NCBI GenBank assembly: GCA_963743875.1 | Contig: CAVURM010000002.1 | Coordinates: forward strand, 593,998-657,997 | DNA: 64,000 nucleotides | DNA from: RHKX01 sp963743875 | Lineage (GTDB): Bacteria > Actinomycetota > Thermoleophilia > Solirubrobacterales > 70-9 | Direction of reading: 5' to 3' | Shown here: piece after piece, positions 36,459 to 44,464 of the stretch | Layout: every line of letters begins with the position of its first letter | Numbering within the stretch: position 1 is the stretch's first letter | The notes under the pieces: model-generated | The model's input: only the letters and a program-made list of their open reading frames with translations | Told to the model about the DNA's origin: nothing | The model's database searches: none | Made by a program: the position numbers and the translations under genes

Positions 36459-37688
36459 ATGAGCGTGAGCGAACGAGGGCGATTTTCGAGGGCCTCCGTT
36501 CGTGACGCCGAGGTGGAGGGGTGCACGGTTCTCGTCCGCGCCGACCTGAACGTCCCGCTGGACGATGGCACCGTCACCGACGACAAGCGGATCAGAGCGG
36601 CTCTTCCGACGATCGAGCTGCTCCGCGAGCGCGGTGCAAAGGTCGTCCTCTGCTCACATCTGGGACGTCCGAACGGCCGCGATCCCGACCTGTCCATGGC
36701 GCCGGTTGCAGCTCGCCTCGGGCAGTTGCTCGGGGCCGAGGTGAGCGTCGCCCCGGAGGTCGTCGGCCCCGAGGCCGAGGCCGCGGTCGCCGGGCTCGAG
36801 CCGGGCTCGGTGCTGTTGCTTGAGAACACGCGCTTCGAAGCGGGGGAGAAGGGCAACGACGACGCTCTCGCGACGGCCCTCGCCGGGCTTGCCGACGTCT
36901 ATGTCAACGACGCGTTCGGAGCGGCTCATCGCGCCCACGCCTCGACCGAGGGAGTGGCCCATCACCTGCCCGCCTACGCCGGGCTCCTGCTGGAGCGGGA
37001 GGTCCGGGAGCTGACCGCCGTCATCGACGATCCACGCCGACCGATGGTCGTCGTTCTCGGTGGTGCCAAGGTGACCGACAAGGTCGGGGTGATCGAGCGC
37101 TTTCTCGAGCTCGCCGACGAGATCCTGATCGGTGGAGCGATGTGTTTCAGCTTCTTCCGCGCGCAGGGTCACGAGACCGGGAACTCGCTGGTGGAGGAGG
37201 AGGGGATCGCCCTCGCCGGCCGGGCGCTCGAGCTTGCCGCCGCTTCCCGCTGCGAACTGCGGCTCCCCACCGATCTCGTCCTCGGCCAGAGCTTCTCGGC
37301 CGACGCCGATCCGGTCGAGATCGACGGAGTCGACGTTCCCGCGGGCATGATGGGCCTGGATGTCGGTCCGGGTACCGCGCGTGCCTACGGCGAGGCGATC
37401 GCAGCCGCCGGGACGGTGTTCTGGAACGGGCCGATGGGCGCCTTCGAGCTGGCTCCTTTCGCCGCCGGCACCCGCGCCGTGGCCGAGGCGGTGGCGGCCA
37501 GCGGGGCGACGACGATAGTCGGGGGCGGCGACTCCGGGGCCGCGCTCGCCCAGTTCGGGCTCGAGGACGAGGTGAGCTGGCTCTCGACCGGGGGCGGAGC
37601 TTCGCTCGAGCTGATCGAAGGCAAGCGGCTACCGGGCGTCGAGGCATTGATCGATGCCGCCGGGGCCGATGACGACGGAAGGGATTGA
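36459..37688 (+). CDS. pgk: Phosphoglycerate kinase
   Basis: 409 residues; transfers phosphate from 1,3-BPG to ADP. Motifs VLVRADLNVPLDDGTVTDDKRIRAALPTI, LCSHLGRPNG, LLENTRFEAGEKGND, VVVLGGAKVTDKVGVIE, FWNGPMGAFELAPFAAGT and GGGDSGAALAQFGLEDEVSWLSTGGGASLEL. It lies 12 nt after gap and its stop lies 1 nt before the tpiA start. Confidence 0.97.
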   Translation: MSVSERGRFSRASVRDAEVEGCTVLVRADLNVPLDDGTVTDDKRIRAALPTIELLRERGAKVVLCSHLGRPNGRDPDLSMAPVAARLGQLLGAEVSVAPEVVGPEAEAAVAGLEPGSVLLLENTRFEAGEKGNDDALATALAGLADVYVNDAFGAAHRAHASTEGVAHHLPAYAGLLLEREVRELTAVIDDPRRPMVVVLGGAKVTDKVGVIERFLELADEILIGGAMCFSFFRAQGHETGNSLVEEEGIALAGRALELAAASRCELRLPTDLVLGQSFSADADPVEIDGVDVPAGMMGLDVGPGTARAYGEAIAAAGTVFWNGPMGAFELAPFAAGTRAVAEAVAASGATTIVGGGDSGAALAQFGLEDEVSWLSTGGGASLELIEGKRLPGVEALIDAAGADDDGRD

Positions 37689-37689
37689 C

Positions 37690-38451
37690 ATGCCCGAGAG
37701 GCGGCCGCTGATCGCGGCGAACTGGAAGATGAACAAGACGATCGGCGAGGCCCGGGCCTTCTGTGAGGCGTTGCTCCCCGAGGTCGAGGATCCGACGCCC
37801 GACGAGGCCGAGGTGATCATCTGCCCCTCCTACCTGGCGTTGCCGCTGGTCGCCCAGCTCTGCACCGGAACCGGCATCGGCGTGGCCGCCCAGAACATGT
37901 ACTTCGAGGAGTCGGGAGCGTTCACCGGCGAGGTTTCGGCCTCCATGCTTCTTGACGCCGGTGCGAGCGCCGTCGTCCTCGGTCACTCCGAGCGCCGGCA
38001 GTTCTTCGGCGAGACGGACGAGGGTTTGGCTCGCAAGGTGCCGGTGGCTCTCGAGGCGGGCCTGCTACCGATTCTCTGCGTGGGGGAGAGCGATGCCGAG
38101 CGCGAGCGTGACGAGACCGATCAGGTCCTGAGGCGCCAGATCGACGCCGGGCTCTCCCGCGTACCCGATGATCGCCTCGCCGACGTCGTGATCGCCTACG
38201 AGCCGATCTGGGCGATTGGGACCGGCAAGACCGCCAGCGCCGACCAGGCCGACGACGCCTGCGGCTTCATCCGTTCGCTGATCGCAACTCGCGACGCGAG
38301 TGCGGCCGAGCAAGTCCGGATCCAGTATGGAGGTTCGGTCAAGCCGGCCAATGCCGCCGAGCTGCTCGGGCGAGCGGAGATCGACGGCGCCCTGGTCGGC
38401 GGTGCCGCACTTGACCCAGATGACTTCGCCGCGATCGTCGCGGCGGCGTGA
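37690..38451 (+). CDS. tpiA: Triosephosphate isomerase
   Basis: 253 residues. NWKMNKT, catalytic His in GHSERRQFFGE, catalytic Glu in AYEPIWAIGTGKTAS and the phosphate loop QYGGSVKPANA are intact. ATG 37690 follows GGAAGGG at 7 nt; an ATG at 37672 inside pgk is possible but has no ribosome site. The stop overlaps the gpmI GTG. Confidence 0.97.
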   Translation: MPERRPLIAANWKMNKTIGEARAFCEALLPEVEDPTPDEAEVIICPSYLALPLVAQLCTGTGIGVAAQNMYFEESGAFTGEVSASMLLDAGASAVVLGHSERRQFFGETDEGLARKVPVALEAGLLPILCVGESDAERERDETDQVLRRQIDAGLSRVPDDRLADVVIAYEPIWAIGTGKTASADQADDACGFIRSLIATRDASAAEQVRIQYGGSVKPANAAELLGRAEIDGALVGGAALDPDDFAAIVAAA

Positions 38452-40010
38452 GCGAGGAGCTAGCGATGACTGAGATTCCCAAAGGCCCCGACTCGGTGCC
38501 GGTCAGCGGACTGGCGCTCGTCATCCTCGACGGCTGGGGGCTTGCCGAGCCGGGACCGGGCAACGCCGTCTCGCTGGCATCGACGCCGACGTTCGACCGG
38601 CTCTGGGAGGGCTACCCGCATACGCGACTTTCGGCATCGGGCCACGACGTCGGCCTTCCCGACGGCCAGATGGGCAACTCTGAGGTCGGGCACATGAACC
38701 TCGGGGCCGGCGCGGTGGTCGAGCAGGACCTCGCAAGGATCGACTCCGCGATCGCCGACGGCAGCTTCTATGAGAACGAGGTCCTGCTCAGCGCCTGCAG
38801 GCGAGCGCTGAAGAGCCCACGCGGACGACTGCACCTGATCGGCCTCGTTTCCGACGGTGGCGTGCATTCGGGATGGGAGCACATTGAGGCCTGCATCGAG
38901 TTGGCCGCTCGTGAGGGCGTTCCCGACCTCGTCCTGCACGCGTTCACCGACGGTCGCGACACCAGTCCCTCGGGCGGCGCCCGCTACCTCGAGGAGGTGG
39001 AGCGCTGGCTGCGCAGCGCCGGCCGGGTGGGCACCGTCGGCGGCCGTTTCTACGGGATGGATAGAGACCATCGCTGGGAGCGCGTCAAGCTCGCCTTCGA
39101 CGCGATGGTCCACGCCGAGGGTTCTCGTGCCGAGTCCGCCGCGGAAGCGATCGCGGACGCCTATGCGGCCGGCGACACCGACGAGTTCATTAAGCCGACC
39201 GTGATCGGCAACTACGACGGGATGCTGCCGGGTGATGTCGTCATCGCCTTCAACTTCCGCCCCGACCGGATGCGCGAGATCATCGAGGCCCTGGGTGATC
39301 CGGGTTTCGACGCATTCGAGCGCGGAGGAGACCCCGGGCTCGAGATCGCGACCATGGCCAGCTACCGAGGCGGATGGACCTACCCGGTGGCGTTCCCGCC
39401 CCACGCGCCGGCGACGACGATGGCCGAGGTGATCAGCGAGGCGGGCGGCAAGCAGCTTCACGTCGCCGAGACCGAGAAGTACGCGCACGTCACCTACTTC
39501 TTCAACGGCGGCCGCGAGGTCGAGTGGGATGGGGAGGAGCGCCGCATGGCGGAATCGCCACGCGATGTCCCAACCTACGATTTCAAGCCCGAGATGAGCG
39601 CCGTCAAGGCGGCCGAGGAATTCTGCTCGGAGTGGTCGAAGGGTGGTTTCCGGTTCGGGATCATCAACTTCGCGAATCCGGACATGGTCGGGCATACCGG
39701 CTCGATTCCGGCCGCTGTGAGCGCGATCGAGGCAGTCGACGCCTGCCTGGCAAGGGTGATCGCGGCCGTCCATGGGACGGGCGGCGCCTGCCTCGTGACC
39801 GCCGATCACGGCAACGCCGAGCACATGCTGGAGCCCGACGGTTCGCCGAACACGGCCCACACGACGAACCTGGTGCCGCTGATCACGACGGTCGAGGGGA
39901 TCCAGCTGCGCGAGCGCGGCATCCTGGCGGACGTCTCGCCGACCGCGTTGGACCTGCTGGGCATCGACAAGCCCGCTGGGATGACCGGCTCGACGCTCAG
40001 GGTTGGATAG
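38448..40010 (+). CDS. gpmI: 2,3-bisphosphoglycerate-independent phosphoglycerate mutase
   Basis: 520-residue manganese-dependent enzyme converting 3-PG to 2-PG. LVILDGWGLAEPGPGNAV, the phosphoserine site GQMGNSEVGHMNLGAG (Ser about 78), DGRDTSPSGGARYL, NFRPDRMREI, YAHVTYFFNGGRE, NPDMVGHTG and TADHGNAEHM supply the metal ligands and active site. Last gene of the glycolytic operon; a tandem repeat array follows its stop. Confidence 0.96.
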   Translation: MSEELAMTEIPKGPDSVPVSGLALVILDGWGLAEPGPGNAVSLASTPTFDRLWEGYPHTRLSASGHDVGLPDGQMGNSEVGHMNLGAGAVVEQDLARIDSAIADGSFYENEVLLSACRRALKSPRGRLHLIGLVSDGGVHSGWEHIEACIELAAREGVPDLVLHAFTDGRDTSPSGGARYLEEVERWLRSAGRVGTVGGRFYGMDRDHRWERVKLAFDAMVHAEGSRAESAAEAIADAYAAGDTDEFIKPTVIGNYDGMLPGDVVIAFNFRPDRMREIIEALGDPGFDAFERGGDPGLEIATMASYRGGWTYPVAFPPHAPATTMAEVISEAGGKQLHVAETEKYAHVTYFFNGGREVEWDGEERRMAESPRDVPTYDFKPEMSAVKAAEEFCSEWSKGGFRFGIINFANPDMVGHTGSIPAAVSAIEAVDACLARVIAAVHGTGGACLVTADHGNAEHMLEPDGSPNTAHTTNLVPLITTVEGIQLRERGILADVSPTALDLLGIDKPAGMTGSTLRVG

Positions 40011-40012
40011 GT

Positions 40013-40212
40013 AACCGCGCGACTCGCAGCCCTCCGGGCCGCTCGATTGCGCCGGGCCTCCGGGCGAAGCCCGGTGGCCCTCCCGTCAAGACAACCGCGC
40101 GACTCGCAGGGCTCCGCCCTGCTGGACTGCGCCGGGCCTCCGGGCGAAGCCCGGTGGCCCTCCCGTCAAGACAACCAACCGCGCGACTCGCAGGGCTCCG
40201 GGCTGCTCGACC
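40013..40212 (+). repeat. Tandem hairpin repeat (80-84 bp unit, about 2.4 copies)
   Basis: Units start AACCGCGCGACTCGCAG at 40013, 40093 and 40177; the third is partial. Each full unit holds two hairpins: a variable one right after the start (GCAGGG/CCCTGC in unit 2, GCAGCCC/GGGCCGC in unit 1) and a conserved one (GGGCCTCCGGGCGAAGCCCGG), and ends CCTCCCGTCAAGAC. The array fills the gap between gpmI and the tgt promoter. No coding sense was found. Confidence 0.8.
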
Positions 40213-40222
40213 GTGGGTCACC

Positions 40223-40228
40223 TACGCT
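40223..40228 (+). promoter_or_regulatory. Leaderless -10 hexamer of tgt
   Basis: TACGCT ends 6 nt before the tgt ATG, directly behind the tandem repeat array. Confidence 0.55.
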
Positions 40229-40234
40229 CACTGG

Positions 40235-41437
40235 ATGCGCTCCGAATCCGATCGGCTCGAGTTCGAGATCGTCGCCCGCGACGGCGACGCCCGTGCCGGG
40301 GTACTGCACACTGCGCACGGGTCGATCGAGACGCCGTGCTTCGTGCCGCTGGCGACGCGTGGCTCGGTCAAGGGGTTGCTCCCTGACGAGGTCTCCGGAA
40401 TCGGTTACGAGATGGTTCTCGGCAACACCTACCACCTGATGCTCTCGCCCGGCGGCGAGCGGATCGCGGAGTTCGGGGGCCTGCATCGGTTTATGGGCTG
40501 GGATCGTCCGATCATCACCGATTCGGGTGGTTTCCAGGTCTTTTCGCTGGCTCACGGCAGCGTCAGCGACGAGGTCAAGGGCCGGCGCGGGCGACCCTCG
40601 TTCGATGGGGGCGTACTCGAGATCGGCGAGAAGGGGGTCCGATTCCGCTCCTACATCGACGGATCCGAGCAGTTCCTCTCGCCCGAGCGCTCGATGGAGA
40701 TCCAGGCGCAGATCGGGTCTGACATCGCCCTCGCCTTCGACGAGTGCACGCCGTTCCATGCCGACCGGGACTACACGGCAAAGTCGACCGAGCGGACGCA
40801 TCGCTGGCTCGATCGATGTCTCGAGTGGCACGCCGGCAACGGGCCCGCCAGCCAGGCGGTATTCGGGATCGTTCAGGGCGGCGTTCACGACGACCTCCGG
40901 CGTGAGTCGGCCGATGCGATCTCGGCCGCCGGGGTCGACGGCATTGCGATCGGGGGCACGCTGGGCGAGAACAAGGAGCAGATGCGGGAGGTCGTCGGGA
41001 TGACCATCGACATGCTCGGAGTCGATGCCCCCAAGCACCTGCTCGGGATCGGCGAACCCGACGACTTGGTTCACGGCGTAGGTCGCGGGATCGACAGCTT
41101 CGACTGCGCCGTCCCGACCCGCCTTGGCCGCCACGGGATGGCCCTCGCCCCGCTGCCCGGCAAGCGCTTCCGCTTCGACGTTCGCAAGCGCCATAACGAG
41201 GGCGAGCCCGGCCCGCTGGTCGCCGGGTGCCCCTGCATCGCGTGCACCCGCCACAGCCGCGCATACGTCCACTACCTGTCGAGAGCGGAGGAATTGACGG
41301 GCGTTCGTCTCCTGACCCTGCACAACCTCGTCTACACGGCCGAGCTGATGAAGGGCGCCCGCGAGGCGATCATCGCGGGCCGATACGCGACCTTCCGCGA
41401 CGCGATTCTGGCCGGCGCGACGCCGTGGGAGGCGTGA
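40235..41437 (+). CDS. tgt: tRNA-guanine transglycosylase
   Basis: Exchanges G34 of GUN anticodons for the queuosine precursor preQ1. 400 residues. Catalytic Asp in DSGGFQVFSL (about D96), second active region GIGEPDDLVHGVGRGIDSFDCAVPTRLGRHG, and the zinc site CPCIACTRHSRAYVHYL. The open frame reaching back to 39374 is only a gpmI shadow. No other queuosine gene is in the window. Confidence 0.96.
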   Translation: MRSESDRLEFEIVARDGDARAGVLHTAHGSIETPCFVPLATRGSVKGLLPDEVSGIGYEMVLGNTYHLMLSPGGERIAEFGGLHRFMGWDRPIITDSGGFQVFSLAHGSVSDEVKGRRGRPSFDGGVLEIGEKGVRFRSYIDGSEQFLSPERSMEIQAQIGSDIALAFDECTPFHADRDYTAKSTERTHRWLDRCLEWHAGNGPASQAVFGIVQGGVHDDLRRESADAISAAGVDGIAIGGTLGENKEQMREVVGMTIDMLGVDAPKHLLGIGEPDDLVHGVGRGIDSFDCAVPTRLGRHGMALAPLPGKRFRFDVRKRHNEGEPGPLVAGCPCIACTRHSRAYVHYLSRAEELTGVRLLTLHNLVYTAELMKGAREAIIAGRYATFRDAILAGATPWEA

Positions 41438-41440
41438 GCG

Positions 41441-41620
41441 CGGCGCCGGGCGGCCTGGCGAGTGCCTTCCACCGTTGGGTGTGGCCTGCCGAGTGCGTTC
41501 GGGGCCGGGTGTCGCCTGCCGAGAGACCTCCACCGTTGGGCAGGGAGTCGGTCTGGCTGGGGAGTGGAGGACACGACCCCTCGCCCACCGTTCACCCGCC
41601 TGCCGAGGGACCGTTCAAGG
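41441..41620 (+). repeat. Degenerate short tandem repeat after tgt
   Basis: Variations on GCCTGCCGAG followed by ACCTCCACCGTTGGG recur about four times (near 41450, 41487, 41515 and 41606) at spacings of roughly 30-90 bp. With the hairpins that follow, they make up the 348-bp space between tgt and the convergent kinase gene. No gene is supported here. Confidence 0.45.
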
Positions 41621-41669
41621 CCAGTGGGGCTGGTTAAGTCCGGTATGCGGACTTGAGTCACCCCACTGG
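41621..41669. repeat. Nested hairpin after tgt
   Basis: Outer perfect stem CCAGTGGGG (41621-41629) with CCCCACTGG (41661-41669), and inner perfect stem AAGTCCG (41636-41642) with CGGACTT (41648-41654) around GTATG. Lies between convergent genes, so a bidirectional stop or a structured RNA are both possible. Confidence 0.6.
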
Positions 41670-41697
41670 CAACGCCGCCGACCTCCCCGCCCAACCC

Positions 41698-41771
41698 CCT
41701 GACGCCCCTGCCGAGCGGCAACACCCAACGGTCCGAGGGGAGCGGACGCGAAGCGGAGCATTCCCTCGGGG
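41698..41771 (-). repeat. Dispersed hairpin element, copy C (inverted)
   Basis: Reverse-strand copy of the element found twice before cysS. It shares the core TGCTCCGCTTCGCGTCCGC and the block GGTGTTGCCGCTCGGC plus AGGGGCGTCAGG. Its stem is CCGAGGG/CCCTCGG in place of CCGAGCAGA/TCTGCTCGG, i.e. both arms changed together. It ends about 15 bp from the kinase stop codon. Confidence 0.7.
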
Positions 41772-41785
41772 TTATCCAGGCGGCG

Positions 41786-42990
41786 TTACCTGGTCTGATC
41801 TTCGATGAACTGGTTGATCTTGTCGATCGACTGGTCGTATGTGTCGCCGATGAACTGGCCGATGTCGGTCTCCTGGCCCGCGTTGGTGGCGAGCAGGATG
41901 ACCGCGGCGATCAGGCCGGCGACGATCGCAATCATCAGGATCGCGAAGAGGCCGCGCATGAAGCTGGCGAATCGGGAGCGCCTGCGGGGTGGCTTGCCGG
42001 GGGAGGTGCCGGCACCGGCCTGGAAGTCGTGCGGCGCGGGCGGGCGGCGCGGGCGGGTGCCGTGGGCGTCCGGGGTTCGCGGGGGGCGACCCTGGTTGCG
42101 GCGGTGCTGCGGTTGTCGACGAGCCTCGTGGTCGCCTCCGAGGCAGGGGCGATGCCGGAGAGGCCGGCCCGCAGCGCGGCGCCGTAGGCGAGGGCGTCCA
42201 CGTAGCGGTCCTCCGGCTCGTTCTCCAAGCCCCGGAGGACGGCCTGGGAGAGGGCCTCTGGGATCTTCGGCTCGTAGCTGGTCGGGGGCAGCGGGCGCTC
42301 GTTCTCGCGCCTGATCGCCAGCTCGGCGAGGCTGTTGCCCTCGTAGGGGAGGCGGGCGGTGAGCAGTTGGTAGGTGACGACGGCGAGCGAATAAACGTCG
42401 GAGATCGAGGTCGCCTCCTCGCCGCGGGACTGCTCCGGCGAGAGGTAGGCGGCGGTGCCGACCACTGATCCCACCTGGGTAAGTCTCGTCTGCTCGGCGG
42501 CGCGGGCGATCCCGAAGTCGGCGAGCTTGACGGTCATCTCGGGTGGGCCACCGGCGGGGCCGCCGATCACCATCAGGTTCCCGGGCTTGACGTCGCGGTG
42601 GATGATGCCCATGCGGTGGGCGTACTCGAGCCCAGCACATGCCTGGGCCGCGATCTCGACGGCGGTCCCGGGTCGAAGCGCCCCGTCACGCTGCAGGAGC
42701 TGAGCCCCCGAGCGACCCTCGACGAACTCCATGACGATGAAGTGCCGGCCCGCATCGACGCCCGTGTCGTAGACCTGAACGATGTTGGGGTGGACGAGCT
42801 TGGCGACCGCAAGGGCCTCGCGGCGGAAGCGGGCGACGAACTTCTCGTCGTCTGACAGATGCTCGGCCAGCACCTTGACGGCAACGGTCCGCTCGAGCAC
42901 GCTGTCGGTCGCCTGGTAGACGGTGGACATGCCGCCGCTGCCGAGCCGTTCGCCGAGCTCATACCGGTTGGCGATGGTCGAGCCGGTCAT
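41786..42990 (-). CDS. Eukaryotic-type Ser/Thr protein kinase, frame-disrupted
   Basis: The kinase domain (residues 1-270) is complete: ATP loop LGSGGMSTVY, lysine in VAVKVLAEH, catalytic loop IIHRDVKPGNL, DFG in KLADFGIA, and activation segment with GTAAYLSPEQ. A Pro/Ala-rich linker follows. A frame change in a GC-only repeat near 42020-42060 is needed to reach the second frame, which holds basic residues, a membrane helix (GLFAILMIAIVAGLIAAVILLA) and a 30-residue outer tail ending QFIEDQTR. Without the shift the protein ends without an anchor. There are no PASTA repeats. It starts by ATGA overlap with the lipoprotein gene. Confidence 0.85.
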
Positions 42991-43607
42991 CGGCCGCGCT
43001 CCTTCTTCTGCTCATGCTCATTGCCTTTGCCGGGCCCGTCGTGCCCTTTGCGCTGGGGTTTGTCGATCGCGGCCGCGACCTTCTTACCACCGGGGCTGAC
43101 GCCGCCTCCGGGATCGTTCGGCGGTCCGCCGCCGCCCGGAGTGGTCGTCGGGGGAGTCGTCGTGGTGCTGGTTGTGCTCTTCGTCGTGCTCGTCGTGGTG
43201 GTGGTCGTGGTAGTGCTCGGATCCGTCGTCGTGGTCTCGTCCGTGGTCGTCGGCTCTGTGTCGGACGAATCCGTGGTGGTCACGGTCGTCTCGTCGGGGG
43301 CCTGGCATTGGTCCTCGATCTGTGCCTTGAGCTGATCCAGCATCTCCTGCAGGTCGGCCGTGAACTGCTCGCCGGTCTGATCGGATTCGGCGTCGACGGC
43401 CGCCTTGAGCGTAGCCAGGGCCTGGGTGGAGCGATCGCACTTGCCGTCATCTGCGAACTGCCTGATCACACCGAGCTTGGCCGTGAACTCCCCCGCGATC
43501 ACGGGGTCGATCTCAGCGCTGGTCGGGTCGCTGGACCCGCATCCGAGCAAGGTGACTCCGGCCGCGAACAGGCCGAGGCAGCAGGCGATCTGACGTCCGA
43601 GCGCCAT
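42987..43607 (-). CDS. Thr-rich lipoprotein coupled to the Ser/Thr kinase
   Basis: 206 residues. Lipobox LGCGSSD near residue 24; a helical domain (PVIAGEFTAKLGVIRQFADDGKCDRSTQALATLKAAVDAESDQTGEQFTADLQEMLDQLK trimmed) with two cysteines; then about 45 residues mostly Thr and Ser; a Pro/Gly patch; and a basic tail KNE-like ending KKERGR. The Thr tract would be a natural site for O-glycosylation. Translational coupling to the kinase suggests that it senses or anchors something for it. No family recognised. Confidence 0.8.
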   Translation of the reverse strand: MALGRQIACCLGLFAAGVTLLGCGSSDPTSAEIDPVIAGEFTAKLGVIRQFADDGKCDRSTQALATLKAAVDAESDQTGEQFTADLQEMLDQLKAQIEDQCQAPDETTVTTTDSSDTEPTTTDETTTTDPSTTTTTTTTSTTKSTTSTTTTPPTTTPGGGGPPNDPGGGVSPGGKKVAAAIDKPQRKGHDGPGKGNEHEQKKERGR

Positions 43608-43630
43608 CGGTGGCGAGTCTAGCTGCGGCT

Positions 43631-44383
43631 TCATCTGCCCTGGAAGAGCCTGCGCGCGAGGTGTTCGGGGAGGCCGGCCTTCTCGATCGACTTGGCCGCC
43701 CTTTCGATGTCGTAGCCCACCCGGTGGTAGGTCGCCTCCCAGGTCTCGGTATCGAGCTCCAGCCAGGCGGCGCGGGGGTCGCCGTCGCGGGGTTGCCCGA
43801 CGCTGCCGGGGTTGATCAGCCATCGGCCCTCGTCGATCTCGAGGCGCGTTCCCGCTCCTGCCTGCCAGCCGCGGGCCTCGGTGGCTCCGGGGTCGCCGGC
43901 ACCGTGCTCGGGTGCGGAGAAGAAGAGGGCGACGTGGGAGTGGCCGACGAAGCTCACCCGCTTGTCCTGGACCTCGAGGCAGTCGGCGGCCTGCTCGGGC
44001 CACAGCACGTACTCCCAGACCGGATCGCGGGGCGAGGCGTGGTAGAGGGCCGCGGGCCGTGAGGTATCGGAGGGGGAGAGGCCTGCGAGATAGTCGAGGT
44101 TCGGCTGCGATGTGTTCTCGGCCGTCCACTCGACCGCGGCCGCCGCCGCTGCCGAGAAGGTCGAGGTGTCGAGTTCACCGAGGACCGCCAGGTCGTGGTT
44201 GCCGACGAGGCAGACCTCGCAGCGATCGCGCGCCAGCTCGACGCACCCGTCGGGGCTCGCCCCGTAGCCGATCACGTCGCCCAGGCACCAGCGCTCCTCG
44301 GCGCCGACCTCGTCGCTGTCGCGGAGGATCGCCTCGAGGGCGGGGAGGTTCGCGTGGATGTCGCTGAAGACGGCTACCTGCAT
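43631..44383 (-). CDS. Calcineurin-like metallophosphoesterase
   Basis: 250 residues with the full dimetal signature: FSDIHANLPALEAIL, CLGDVIGYG, LVGNHDLAV and FVGHSHVA. Belongs to the YfcE/MPP-type group acting on small phosphodiesters or nucleotides. It lies 23 nt upstream of the lipoprotein-kinase pair in the same direction and may be cotranscribed. Substrate cannot be inferred. Confidence 0.88.
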   Translation of the reverse strand: MQVAVFSDIHANLPALEAILRDSDEVGAEERWCLGDVIGYGASPDGCVELARDRCEVCLVGNHDLAVLGELDTSTFSAAAAAAVEWTAENTSQPNLDYLAGLSPSDTSRPAALYHASPRDPVWEYVLWPEQAADCLEVQDKRVSFVGHSHVALFFSAPEHGAGDPGATEARGWQAGAGTRLEIDEGRWLINPGSVGQPRDGDPRAAWLELDTETWEATYHRVGYDIERAAKSIEKAGLPEHLARRLFQGR

Positions 44384-44464
44384 GGGTCAGTGGCGTTGGG
44401 CGTCGGCGTAGGTGCCCGCGGACGCGTCTGGACCAGCATCCGGGGCGGTCTATCGTAGGTGCCG

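Noticed and set aside
40013..40212. The tandem array as a CRISPR
   Set aside because: Units are adjacent and nearly identical throughout, without unique spacers of constant length, and no cas gene is near.
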